From an uncultured Bacteroides sp. (GTDB taxonomy: Bacteria > Bacteroidota > Bacteroidia > Bacteroidales > Bacteroidaceae), in assembly GCA_949296415.1 (NCBI GenBank), contig CASFQC010000003.1, positions 23,709 to 87,708 on the forward strand: a DNA stretch of 64,000 nucleotides. Direction: 5' to 3'. A model generated the notes under the pieces. It ran no database searches. It saw nothing but the letters and a program-made list of their open reading frames with translations, and was not told the origin of the DNA. Of the stretch, positions 1 through 8,503 are shown one piece after another (position 1 is the first letter of the stretch; the number at the start of each line of letters is the position of its first letter). The position numbers and the translations under genes are program-made.

Positions 1-2
1 AC

Positions 3-257
3 CTCTTCCGGCAGCTGTCCTTCACGGCAGCGGCTGTCTATCTGCTGGGGCTGGCATCGGCGTGCATCTTCTGTTACTTTTTCTTCATCTTCACCACCCC
101 ATTCTACATAGGCTACGCATTCCTGGCCGCCTTTGCCGTTCTGTTCCTCCGCCGCGTATACAAGACGCTCCGCACACCCCGCTACTGCTGCGGACGTTGT
201 GGATGCCGCCTTGCCCATAAGGGTACCTGCCCGCAATGCGGGGTAGTGAACGAATGA
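3..257 (+). CDS. C-terminal part of a membrane protein ending in a zinc ribbon (5' end outside window)
   Basis: The reading frame is open from base 3 to a TGA at 255-257, giving 84 residues without a start, so the gene begins upstream of the window. Two hydrophobic stretches, about residues 8-33 and 35-50, look like membrane segments. They are followed by a basic stretch and a short cysteine cluster, CCGRCGCR then CPQCG, which is the CxxC...CxxC layout of a small zinc ribbon facing the cytoplasm. This fits the many Bacteroidetes proteins with a few membrane helices and a terminal zinc ribbon, but I do not recognise the family and cannot assign a function. It lies 166 bp upstream of metF on the same strand. 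Confidence 0.6.
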   Translation, partial: LFRQLSFTAAAVYLLGLASACIFCYFFFIFTTPFYIGYAFLAAFAVLFLRRVYKTLRTPRYCCGRCGCRLAHKGTCPQCGVVNE

Positions 258-362
258 CAACCACAGAGAAGGCATCCGTACCTATGCCGGTTTCCCCACA
301 CATACGGAGAGCACGTATATTAAAAAGTGTAAAGCCTTCCGAGGCAAATCATTTCTTTTTCG

Positions 363-370
363 TATTTTTG
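363..370 (+). promoter_or_regulatory. Candidate -7 box ahead of metF
   Basis: TATTTTTG matches the Bacteroidetes -7 consensus TAnnTTTG, 53 bp before the metF start. No good TTTG -33 box is visible at the usual spacing, so this is a partial match only. Confidence 0.4.
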
Positions 371-423
371 TGCCAATTGCAGGCTTATTTGCCTATTACA
401 GAACTTAGTTACAGACTAAAGAC

Positions 424-1377
424 ATGAGCGTAGCAGATCTGATTCAAAACAACGGGAGAACAGCCTTCTCGTTCGAAATACTCCCTCCTCTAAAGGGCAC
501 AAGCATAGATAAGGTGTACGACACCATAGATTCCTTGCTTGAATACGATCCGAAGTACATCAACATCACCACGCACCGCAGCGAGTACGTGTACAAGGAA
601 CTGGGCAACGGACTGTACCAGCGCAACCGCCTTCGCCGCCGTCCGGGCACCGTGGCCGTAGCAGCTGCCATACACAACAAATATGGCGTATGCGTAGTGC
701 CCCATATGCTGTGCAGCGGCTTCACTCCCGAAGAATCGGAATACATGTTGCTTGACCTGCAGTTTCTAGGCATTACCGACCTGTTGGTACTGCGCGGCGA
801 CAAGGCCAGGCACCAACAGGTGTTCACCCCCGAACCGGGCGGATACAGCCATGCCACAGAACTGGCCGAACAGGTGAATAACTTCAACAATGGCATATTT
901 GTGGACGGTTCGGAAATGACCGTGACCAATACCCCCTTCTCCTACGGCGTGGCCTGCTATCCGGAAAAACACGAAGAGTCGCCAAACCCCGAAAGCGACC
1001 TCTACTGGCTGAAACGGAAACAGGACATCGGAGCGCAATATGCCGTCACCCAGCTGTTTTACGACAACCAGAAATATTTTGCCTTCGTAGAGAAAGCACG
1101 GCAGGCCGGCATAACCATACCCATCATTCCCGGCATCAAACCTCTGCGCAGGAAGGCACACATCAGCCTGCTGCCCAAAACTTTCAAGGTAGACCTGCCT
1201 GAAGACCTGGTCCGCGAAGCCATGAAATGCGAGACCGATGAGGATGTAAACCGCGTAGGCATAGAATGGTGCATATGCCAGTGCCGCGAACTCATGGCGC
1301 ATGGCGTGCCCAGCCTACACTTCTACACAGCCTCGGCCGTAGACAGCGTGCGCGAGGTGGCGGCTGCCGTGTACTAA
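424..1377 (+). CDS. metF: Methylenetetrahydrofolate reductase
   Basis: Cytosolic flavoprotein that reduces 5,10-methylene-THF to 5-methyl-THF, the methyl donor for methionine synthesis. The 317-residue protein has the normal bacterial MetF length and starts with the family hallmark FSFEILPP near residue 16. HMLCSGFT near residue 98 and LRGDKARH near residue 120 are the TIM-barrel segments that bind FAD and folate. The start is an ATG just after the upstream leader. holB follows 22 bp later on the same strand, so the two are probably co-transcribed, with ricT and gldH behind them. I saw no SAM riboswitch in the 166-bp leader. The family call is secure. Confidence 0.95.
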   Translation: MSVADLIQNNGRTAFSFEILPPLKGTSIDKVYDTIDSLLEYDPKYINITTHRSEYVYKELGNGLYQRNRLRRRPGTVAVAAAIHNKYGVCVVPHMLCSGFTPEESEYMLLDLQFLGITDLLVLRGDKARHQQVFTPEPGGYSHATELAEQVNNFNNGIFVDGSEMTVTNTPFSYGVACYPEKHEESPNPESDLYWLKRKQDIGAQYAVTQLFYDNQKYFAFVEKARQAGITIPIIPGIKPLRRKAHISLLPKTFKVDLPEDLVREAMKCETDEDVNRVGIEWCICQCRELMAHGVPSLHFYTASAVDSVREVAAAVY

Positions 1378-1399
1378 CCTTCCCAGACACACATACTCC

Positions 1400-2533
1400 A
1401 TGTTCTGCTTTAGAGACATCATAGGACAAGACAACGCCAAACAACACCTGCTGGCCGAGGCCCGCGAGGGACGTATTCCCCATGCGCTGCTGTTCTGCGG
1501 CCCGCAAGGAGCCGGCAAACTGCCGCTGGCACTGGCCTACGCCCGCTATCTTTGTTGCAAGCATCCTGCGGAAGACGAGGCCTGCGGAAACTGCCCGTCC
1601 TGCCATAAATGGGACAAGCTGGTACATCCCGACGTGCACTTTATGTTCCCCATAGTAAAGAACACCAAGACAAAGAAGGAAATATGCGACGACTACCTGC
1701 CTGCGTGGCGCAAACTGCTCACAGACAATTGGCCGGGATACTTCGGTATGAACCGCTGGCTTGACATGATGGACGCCCCAAACGGACAACCCATAATCTA
1801 CGCACGCGAAAGTGACGAGATAACGCGCAAGCTAAGCTTCAGACCCAGCGGAAACGGATACCGGTTCATCCTGATATGGCTGCCTGAAAAAATGCATGAA
1901 GCCTGCGCCAACAAACTGTTGAAACTGCTTGAAGAGCCACCGGAACACACCATCTTCCTGCTGGTGAGCGAAGAGCCCGAACGCATACTGCCCACCATAG
2001 TGAGCCGAACGCAACGCTTCAGCATGGGTCCCGTAGCCACAGATGACATGGCCGAAGCCTTACAACGCCTCTACGGACTACAGCCCGACGAAAGCCGGAC
2101 CATAGCCCACCAGAGTGAAGGCAACGTGATAAAAGCGCTGGATTCGCTCAAGACAGACGAAGATAACAGGCTGTACTTTGACCTCTTCGTAAGCCTGATG
2201 CGGCTTGCCTACCAACGAAAGATACGCGAGCTGAAAACATGGAGCGAAGAACTGTCGGGCATGGGAAGGGAAAAACAGAAAGCCTTTCTGGACTACAGCC
2301 AGCGGATGACGCGAGAGAATTTCATCTACAACCTGCACCAGCCACAGATGAATTACATGACCCTGAAAGAAAGCGAATTCGCTTCAAGATTCGCCCCTTT
2401 TGTCAACGTACGCAATGTCAGAGGCATAATGGACGAACTGAGCGAAGCGCAGGTACACATAGAGCAGAACGTCAACGCGCGCATGGTATTCTTTGACTTC
2501 GCGCTGCAGATGATCATGCTGCTCAAGACCTGA
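1400..2533 (+). CDS. holB: DNA polymerase III subunit delta'
   Basis: Clamp-loader subunit of the replicative DNA polymerase; it works with DnaX and HolA to load the beta clamp. The 377-residue protein starts FRDIIGQDNAKQHL, typical of the DnaX/HolB AAA+ fold. It has a P-loop-like GPQGAGK near residue 35 and a four-cysteine zinc module near residues 50-73 (CC...C..C..C). LLKLLEEPPEHTIFLLVSE near residues 175-193 is the delta' sensor region, followed by SRTQRF. It sits between metF (22 bp upstream) and ricT (60 bp downstream). Order and family agree with other Bacteroidales chromosomes as far as I know. Confidence 0.93.
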   Translation: MFCFRDIIGQDNAKQHLLAEAREGRIPHALLFCGPQGAGKLPLALAYARYLCCKHPAEDEACGNCPSCHKWDKLVHPDVHFMFPIVKNTKTKKEICDDYLPAWRKLLTDNWPGYFGMNRWLDMMDAPNGQPIIYARESDEITRKLSFRPSGNGYRFILIWLPEKMHEACANKLLKLLEEPPEHTIFLLVSEEPERILPTIVSRTQRFSMGPVATDDMAEALQRLYGLQPDESRTIAHQSEGNVIKALDSLKTDEDNRLYFDLFVSLMRLAYQRKIRELKTWSEELSGMGREKQKAFLDYSQRMTRENFIYNLHQPQMNYMTLKESEFASRFAPFVNVRNVRGIMDELSEAQVHIEQNVNARMVFFDFALQMIMLLKT

Positions 2534-2593
2534 TATCAACAACGATTACGCCAATACACATTTTTAATATATAACATCATACAAGACAGCATA

Positions 2594-3940
2594 ATGGATT
2601 TCACACTAAATAACGGAAATATAAGCCTCTGCTGCAAAGGATGCGGCAGACAAGACAAACAGCTGAACACATACGACTGGCTGGCCGACATACCGGGCAA
2701 TGCCGAAGAGACCGAGCTGGTGGAAGTGCAGTTCAAGAACACACGTAAAGGATACTACCGCAACAGCAATCACCTGCCGCTGGAAAAAGGAGACATAGTG
2801 GCCGTGGAAGCCTCACCCGGACACGACATAGGTGTGGTGACGCTGACCGGAAGGCTGGTACCCTTGCAAATGCGGAAAGCCAACCTGAAAAGCGAAACCG
2901 ACATAAAGCGCGTCTACCGCAAAGCCAAGCCCGTGGACATGGAAAAATACGAAGAAGCCAAGTCGCGCGAGCACAGCACCATGATACACTCCAGACAGAT
3001 AGCAAAAAACCTGAACCTGAACATGAAGATTGGCGACGTGGAGTACCAGGGCGACTGCAACAAAGCCATATTCTACTATATTGCCGATGACCGCGTAGAC
3101 TTCAGGCAACTCATCAAAGTACTGGCCGATGTGTTCAAAGTGCGCATAGAGATGAAACAGATAGGAGCCCGGCAGGAAGCCGGACGCATAGGCGGAATAG
3201 GACCATGCGGAAGAGAACTGTGCTGCGCCACATGGATGACCTCCTTCGTATCCGTATCCACCAGTGCCGCACGCCTGCAGGACATCTCGCTCAATCCGCA
3301 AAAACTGGCCGGACAATGCGCCAAACTGAAATGCTGCCTCAACTACGAGGCCAACAGCTACATTGAAGCACAAAAAAGACTGCCGTCGAAAGAAATCGTA
3401 CTGGAAACCAAAGAGGCGTCATACTACTTTATAAAAGCAGACATACTGAACAATATGGTAAGCTATGCCACCGAAAAGAACGCCTCCTCCAATCTGACGA
3501 CCATCAGCGGGAAACGGGCTTTTGAAATCATAGGCATGAACAAACGTGGCATAAAACCCGAATCGCTGACCGAAAGTTCCCGAGAGGCAGAGTCCAGAAA
3601 ATCTGTAGACTTGGTAGAACAGGAAAGCCTCACACGCTTTGACAAAAACAAAAAGAGCAGGCAGAACGCCGAATCTTCGCGCAACAAGAAGAAAAAGAAG
3701 GCTAAACAAGCGGCAAAAAAGACCGAGAACGGACAAGTCCAGACAGCAACAGCCGTACCCGACGAAAAGAACCAGACCAAGCAGCAAGCCAAACAACAAC
3801 AGCCAAACAAACCAAGCAACAACGGACGCAACAAAAAGGACAACCGGAACAAAGGCGAGACACGTAACAACAAACCTGAAAACGGCGGAAATGACAAAGC
3901 CGACAACACACCGCAACAGACACAACAGGACATCCAATGA
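2594..3940 (+). CDS. ricT: PSP1-domain protein (RicT/YaaT-like) with a long polar tail
   Basis: The conserved core (residues about 40-275) carries the PSP1 domain signature: RIGGIGPCGRELCCATW and, after about 20 residues, LAGQCAKLKCCLNYE, whose cysteines are the family hallmark. In Bacillus the homologue RicT (YaaT) belongs to a Y-complex that supports RNase Y-dependent RNA maturation; its role in Bacteroidetes is not established, so the symbol marks homology only. From about residue 330 the protein changes into a low-complexity tail rich in K, N, Q, E and S, probably disordered. The stop overlaps the gldH start (ATGA), implying coupled translation. holB lies 60 bp upstream, so replication, RNA and gliding-type genes share one transcript direction. 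Confidence 0.85.
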   Translation: MDFTLNNGNISLCCKGCGRQDKQLNTYDWLADIPGNAEETELVEVQFKNTRKGYYRNSNHLPLEKGDIVAVEASPGHDIGVVTLTGRLVPLQMRKANLKSETDIKRVYRKAKPVDMEKYEEAKSREHSTMIHSRQIAKNLNLNMKIGDVEYQGDCNKAIFYYIADDRVDFRQLIKVLADVFKVRIEMKQIGARQEAGRIGGIGPCGRELCCATWMTSFVSVSTSAARLQDISLNPQKLAGQCAKLKCCLNYEANSYIEAQKRLPSKEIVLETKEASYYFIKADILNNMVSYATEKNASSNLTTISGKRAFEIIGMNKRGIKPESLTESSREAESRKSVDLVEQESLTRFDKNKKSRQNAESSRNKKKKKAKQAAKKTENGQVQTATAVPDEKNQTKQQAKQQQPNKPSNNGRNKKDNRNKGETRNNKPENGGNDKADNTPQQTQQDIQ

Positions 3941-4551
3941 AAAGGCAAAGCCACGCAAGACGGGACAAGACCAAGGTAACGGTAGCGGCACTGTCACTGG
4001 CTACCTGCCTTGGCCTCATGGCCTGCAATACAAGCGGAGAAGACGTGGTGTACCACCATTTCCAGTCCCTTCCTACAGAAGGATGGGACAAGGAGGATAC
4101 GCTGTATTTTGAAGCCACCATTCCCGACTCACAAACTTACTACATGCTTACGGTAGAGATAAGACATACTACAGAATATGCTTACCGCAACCTGGACATC
4201 AGCCTGCTTTACCCGACCAGCCCAACCGACAGCACAGGCAAAACCACGCCTGAACACACTGACACACTGAGCCTCATACTGGCCAACGAAGAAGGAAAAT
4301 GGAACGGGAAAGGCTGGGGAGGACTCTACCAGGCTGAATTTCCCACAAAAAACATACGCATCACCACTTCGGGCACGTACCGGTTCCGCCTGGCTTACAG
4401 CTTCAGCGACACAACACTGCAAGGCCTGAATGACATAGGCATCAGATTACAGCGCACACAACACGTCACCACATCACACCAACATACGTCCCCGTCCGGC
4501 ATCAATACGCAAGAAGATGAAAAGCAAGAGGGTGAACCCCCACAACGATGA
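3937..4551 (+). CDS. gldH: Gliding-motility-type lipoprotein GldH
   Basis: The 204-residue product has a basic N-terminus, a hydrophobic segment and a lipobox LMAC with the lipidated cysteine at residue 30. The mature part contains short beta-rich stretches (YHHFQSLPTEGW, TYYMLTVEIRHTTEYAYRNL) that match the GldH family. GldH is required for gliding in Flavobacterium, but non-gliding Bacteroidales also keep it, where the role is unclear. The start overlaps the ricT stop in ATGA. The 3' end overlaps the convergent rodA gene by 78 bp, so the last 26 codons are antisense to the rodA C-terminus. The call rests on order and the motif spacing. Confidence 0.8.
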   Translation: MKRQSHARRDKTKVTVAALSLATCLGLMACNTSGEDVVYHHFQSLPTEGWDKEDTLYFEATIPDSQTYYMLTVEIRHTTEYAYRNLDISLLYPTSPTDSTGKTTPEHTDTLSLILANEEGKWNGKGWGGLYQAEFPTKNIRITTSGTYRFRLAYSFSDTTLQGLNDIGIRLQRTQHVTTSHQHTSPSGINTQEDEKQEGEPPQR

Positions 4552-5934
4552 GCCCCCGTAACTGAAAAACGGCAAAGGAATGCCTATGACCGGAGTCAGT
4601 CCCAGCACCATGCCTACATTGATAAACAGGTGAAACAGGAAGATACTCAAAACCGAATAGCCATACACTCTGCCAAAAGGCGAATGCTGCCGTTCGGCCA
4701 GCACAATAAGCCGCAAGATAAAGACAAGGTACAACACGAGAACCGTTGCCGCCCCTACGAACCCCTCTTCTTCACCCACCGTGCAGAAAATAAAGTCAGT
4801 GTCTTGCTCGGGCACATACTTCAGTTTGGTCTGCGTACCGTTAAGGAATCCCTTTCCCGCCAATCCGCCGGAACCTATGGCTATCTTTGACTGATTGACA
4901 TTGTAACCTGCGCCCGTAAGGTCTTCCTCCAACCCCAACACGACCTTAATGCGCATCTGCTGGTGCGGTTCAAGCACTTTGTTGAAAAAATAATCACTGG
5001 AATATAAGAAGCCAATGGAGCTCAACGCAAACAGCCCGATAAGCAAGTAATGCCAATGCCTGTCTCCCAAAGCCAAGTAAAAAAGGCAAGCCAGCAACAC
5101 GGCACAAAGTCCCCACTGTACCCACACCAGATTGAAAGGTACCAGATAAAGTGAAACCAGATAAGCCAACAGTGTCACCATAGCCGTCAGTCCTATCATA
5201 TAGCATGCCAGCCTGACGTTCCGCTTATATACCCACACCATCCCGGCCGCAAACAATAAGATAAGGGAAAGCACCACAAACTCGCCTAACGGCGTAGGCG
5301 TATTCCCCACCATGACATCGGCATAACGTATGCCAACTACAAAATAAATTACCGCACATACTCCTGCAAACAAAACCACCCCCGGCATTCCCTCACGATA
5401 GAGCATAAGCGAAAAAGCCAGATAGACCAACGCCGACCCCGTCTCACGCTGCAATATAATGAGGCACATGGGGAAAAGAATAAGAAAAGCTACCATCAGG
5501 CAATTCTTCCAGTTTTTCATGCTGAAGGAATAAGCGCTCATATACTTGGCCAATGCCAGCGCGGTGGCAAACTTGGCGAACTCCGCAGGCTGCAGACTTA
5601 CCGGTCCCAGTATGAGCCACGAGCGTGAGCCTTTGGTGTCGGGCGCAATAAAGATGGTCACCACCAGCAACAGGATTAATGCCATGTAGATGAAATAAGA
5701 AAAAGTATCGTAAAACAAATCGTCAAGCATAAGCAACACAAAGCCCAAGCCGAACGAACAGACAATCCATACGAACTGCTTCCCGGCACGTGTGGAGAAA
5801 TCAAGGAACTCAGGGTTGCCATAGCTGTAGCTGGCACCACACACACTGAACCATCCACACACTACCAGCAACAGGTAAATGACTACCGTTGCCCAGTCAA
5901 GCGACTTCCAAATGCTATCTCTCCTCGTTACCAT
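4474..5934 (-). CDS. rodA: SEDS peptidoglycan glycosyltransferase RodA
   Basis: Polytopic inner-membrane protein that polymerises glycan strands in the elongasome together with its partner transpeptidase PBP2. The 486 residues hold about 10-12 hydrophobic segments. Family marks are RSWLILGPVSLQPAEFAKFATALALA-type sequence around residues 105-130 and GIPLPFFSYGGSS near the C-terminus. There is a large insert with extra membrane segments in the middle (about residues 200-300), as in Bacteroidetes RodA. It is the last gene of the minus-strand run mreB-mreC-mreD-mrdA-rodA and overlaps the mrdA stop by 20 bp. Its own end runs 78 bp into the convergent gldH. Confidence 0.93.
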   Translation of the reverse strand: MVTRRDSIWKSLDWATVVIYLLLVVCGWFSVCGASYSYGNPEFLDFSTRAGKQFVWIVCSFGLGFVLLMLDDLFYDTFSYFIYMALILLLVVTIFIAPDTKGSRSWLILGPVSLQPAEFAKFATALALAKYMSAYSFSMKNWKNCLMVAFLILFPMCLIILQRETGSALVYLAFSLMLYREGMPGVVLFAGVCAVIYFVVGIRYADVMVGNTPTPLGEFVVLSLILLFAAGMVWVYKRNVRLACYMIGLTAMVTLLAYLVSLYLVPFNLVWVQWGLCAVLLACLFYLALGDRHWHYLLIGLFALSSIGFLYSSDYFFNKVLEPHQQMRIKVVLGLEEDLTGAGYNVNQSKIAIGSGGLAGKGFLNGTQTKLKYVPEQDTDFIFCTVGEEEGFVGAATVLVLYLVFILRLIVLAERQHSPFGRVYGYSVLSIFLFHLFINVGMVLGLTPVIGIPLPFFSYGGSSLWGFTLLLFIFLRIDAGRGRMLV

Positions 5935-7786
5935 AGATTATAGTCCTGTTACTTATATCCTCGGCCAGTTTCCCGTTCTCCTCAGACAGCTGCCCATGCA
6001 GATACTGGTCCATCATCAGTCCGCCGATAGGGACTCCGTATGTGGCCCCCCAACCTCCGTTTTCCACGTAGACCACTATAGCGATTTTCGGATTATCCAT
6101 TGGAGCAAAACCCATAAATACAGAATGGTCCTTACCATGCGGATTCTGCGCCGTTCCTGTCTTGCCGCAAGCCTCCACATCAGGAAGCAACGTCGCCAGC
6201 ATCCGGCAGGTAGCTCCGGCCGGACTTCCTGCCACAGCCGCACGCATACCTTTGACGATGTCTTCGTAATGTGCTCTTTCCACTACAGGAGTGCGCACGG
6301 TACGATATATACTGTCAAGCTGACAGCCCTCAATATCTTTCACCACATGAGGAGTTATGAAGTGTCCCCTGTTAGCAATGGTGGCACCCAGATTGGCAAT
6401 CTGCAAAGGTGTGGCCAGAATCTCCCCCTGACCTATGGAAATGCTTATGACCGTCAGCCCGTTCCATGAGCCACGATACACCCGGTCGTACGTTCCGGCA
6501 TTGGGAATGAACCCACGCTGCTCGCCCGGCAAATCCACCCCCAACCGGTATCCGAATCCTTGGGACACCATGTTGTCCTTCCACACGGTAAGGGCCTTCT
6601 GGGGAGAACCGTATTTCTCATCGCCCAGCATCCTATACAGTCCCCAGCAAAAATATGCATTACATGAAGTGGCTATGGCCGGTATAAGCGACACGGGAGA
6701 AGCGTGTCCGTGGCATCCCACATGCAATCCGCGATAACTGAATCCGTGCGAGCAAGGGAATTGTGGAGAATCGGCATGTATGATATCCTCCTGCAAAAAG
6801 GCAAGAGCCTGTGCCGTCTTGAACGTGGATCCCGGAGGATAGGTTCCCATTATGGCACGGTTCAACAAAGGTTTCTGCCTGTCTTTCTCAAGCAGGTTAT
6901 GGTTCTTCCCACGCTGGCGTCCAATCATCAGGCTGGGATCAAAAGTGGGCGAAGAGACCATGCACAAGATGTCTCCCGTAGCCGGCTCTATGGCCACAAT
7001 AGAACCTATCTTGTTCTTCAGCAGACGTTCGCCCAACATCTGCAGTTCTATATCAAGCCCTAAAGTAAGGTTTTTGCCCGGTACTGCCGGACGGTCATAC
7101 TGTCCATCCATATAATGCCCCTGGATACGCCCGTGCGCATCACGCAACAACACCTCCACGCCTTTCTCTCCCCGGAGATATTTTTCATAGGAACGCTCTA
7201 TCCCTTGTTTGCCTATATAGTCGCCCTGCACATAATAGTCATCCGCCTCCAGTTCCTTTCTGGACACCTCACCTATGTCACCCAGCACATGGGCCGCCGA
7301 ATTATAAGCATATTCCCGTATGGTACGCCGCTGTATGGAAAAACCAGGAAACTTGAACAGCTTTTCCTGAAACACCCCACATTCTTCAGCGGAAAGTTGG
7401 GTCATGAATGTCTGCTGAGTATAATGCGAATAGCCGGGATTCTTCCGACGGTCGCGCACATCGGCCATCCTCTTTTCGAACTGTTCCACCGTAATGCCTA
7501 ACGTACGGCAGAAGTCAAGCGTATCCAGCTCGGACACTTCACGCGGAACAAAGGTTATGTCATATGCCGGCTGATTATATACCAGCAGTTTCCCGTTGCG
7601 GTCATATATCGCCCCGCGTGAAGGATATTGGGTCTTGTTAAGGAAAGCATTGCTGTCTGCATACTTCTTGTATTCATCGCTCAATATCTGCAAATCGAAC
7701 AGGCGGCACAAGAAAACCGTCACAATGACAATGGCCACAAGAGCCACCACGTATTTCCTTTTCTCGTATGTATAGTCTTTTGCCAT
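5915..7786 (-). CDS. mrdA: Penicillin-binding protein 2 (elongasome transpeptidase)
   Basis: Class B PBP that cross-links peptidoglycan during cell elongation with RodA. I start it at the ATG giving MAKDYTYEKRK; the frame also stays open to an upstream TTG at 7813, but the ATG product matches the usual N-terminus. It has one membrane anchor near residues 15-33, then the PBP dimerisation domain. The transpeptidase motifs are all present: STFK (SxxK), SCN (SxN) and KTGTAQ (KTG). At 623 residues it is normal for the family. The start lies 58 bp downstream of the mreD stop and the 3' end overlaps rodA by 20 bp, so the pair is translated from one message. Confidence 0.95.
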   Translation of the reverse strand: MAKDYTYEKRKYVVALVAIVIVTVFLCRLFDLQILSDEYKKYADSNAFLNKTQYPSRGAIYDRNGKLLVYNQPAYDITFVPREVSELDTLDFCRTLGITVEQFEKRMADVRDRRKNPGYSHYTQQTFMTQLSAEECGVFQEKLFKFPGFSIQRRTIREYAYNSAAHVLGDIGEVSRKELEADDYYVQGDYIGKQGIERSYEKYLRGEKGVEVLLRDAHGRIQGHYMDGQYDRPAVPGKNLTLGLDIELQMLGERLLKNKIGSIVAIEPATGDILCMVSSPTFDPSLMIGRQRGKNHNLLEKDRQKPLLNRAIMGTYPPGSTFKTAQALAFLQEDIIHADSPQFPCSHGFSYRGLHVGCHGHASPVSLIPAIATSCNAYFCWGLYRMLGDEKYGSPQKALTVWKDNMVSQGFGYRLGVDLPGEQRGFIPNAGTYDRVYRGSWNGLTVISISIGQGEILATPLQIANLGATIANRGHFITPHVVKDIEGCQLDSIYRTVRTPVVERAHYEDIVKGMRAAVAGSPAGATCRMLATLLPDVEACGKTGTAQNPHGKDHSVFMGFAPMDNPKIAIVVYVENGGWGATYGVPIGGLMMDQYLHGQLSEENGKLAEDISNRTIIYGNEER

Positions 7787-7844
7787 TATCTGCCCAAACC
7801 TTTCTTCCGGCAAGGGAAAAGCACCCTTTCTGCCTTACTCCTTT

Positions 7845-8348
7845 TCATTGCCTCCTACATATGCCTTCTATGGCCATCAGACAAACCGCCGTAAGTGCCA
7901 CGCTGGATACGATATGAAGTGACAACGTCCCCAAATGTACAAACGAAAAATATTCCAGCGACAACAACGCCGTATGATGCACCAGGACACAAGCTGCCAC
8001 ATACTTGAAAAAGCCACCTGTCCCCATACTACGGAAGCCCGGCTCTATGCCTTCCACCATATCACGCAGAGAGAACAGAGGCAATATTGCCGGACGCACA
8101 AAAGCGAGCAACACCGAAGAAGCCGCGTTCATCCCCGGAGTGTCGGAAAACACGTCTACCGCCAGTCCTACAGCAAAAGCCCAAAGCATAAGCTCATTGC
8201 GCGATGTGTTGGAACTGAATTTAAGTATCAGATAGATATAAAGGAAAGGCGTGGCATAGCCGCCTATGTGCACATTGTTCAGTATGAGTACCTGCAACAG
8301 TACCAGACCGACAAACCAGCCCAACCTATGTATATAATTAAGAAGCAA
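7845..8348 (-). CDS. mreD: Rod shape-determining membrane protein MreD
   Basis: Small polytopic inner-membrane protein of the MreBCD shape complex. The 167 residues carry about five hydrophobic segments. The N-terminus (YIHRLGWFVGLVLLQVLILN) and GLAVDVFSDTPGMNAASS near residues 60-78 fit Bacteroidetes MreD. No ATG exists between the upstream in-frame stop and the conserved N-terminus, so the start appears to be TTG at 8346-8348, preceded by GGAAAG. A 155-bp gap to mreC upstream holds an imperfect palindrome. The position between mreC and mrdA supports the assignment. Confidence 0.88.
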   Translation of the reverse strand: MLLNYIHRLGWFVGLVLLQVLILNNVHIGGYATPFLYIYLILKFSSNTSRNELMLWAFAVGLAVDVFSDTPGMNAASSVLLAFVRPAILPLFSLRDMVEGIEPGFRSMGTGGFFKYVAACVLVHHTALLSLEYFSFVHLGTLSLHIVSSVALTAVCLMAIEGICRRQ

Positions 8349-8368
8349 CTTTCTTTCCGTTTGACAGT

Positions 8369-8438
8369 AGAACCTATTTGATTTTTCCTTTTATGATTTT
8401 TATTCCGTCTGTTCTTGGACAAAAATCAAGCAGGCTCT
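8369..8438. repeat. Imperfect palindrome, copy 1 of a dispersed family (other copy 61742-61797)
   Basis: Left arm AGAACCTATTTGATTTTT (8369-8386) and right arm AAAAATCAAGCAGGCTCT (8421-8438) pair at 15 of 18 positions around a 34-bp loop. The right arm matches that of the 61.7-kb copy at 16 of 18 bases. A second pair, CCGTCTGT at 8405-8412 and ACAGACGG at 8470-8477, interleaves with it, so two alternative folds are possible. It fills most of the mreC-mreD gap. Confidence 0.7.
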
Positions 8439-8503
8439 TAGTTATACAAAATATATAAAGATTTTCCGGACAGACGGCAGAATCCGGCCCACTCTTGCAG
8501 CCG

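Noticed and set aside
258-423. SAM riboswitch ahead of metF
   Set aside because: The 166-bp leader shows none of the conserved helices or the core of SAM-I/SAM-II elements that I could identify.
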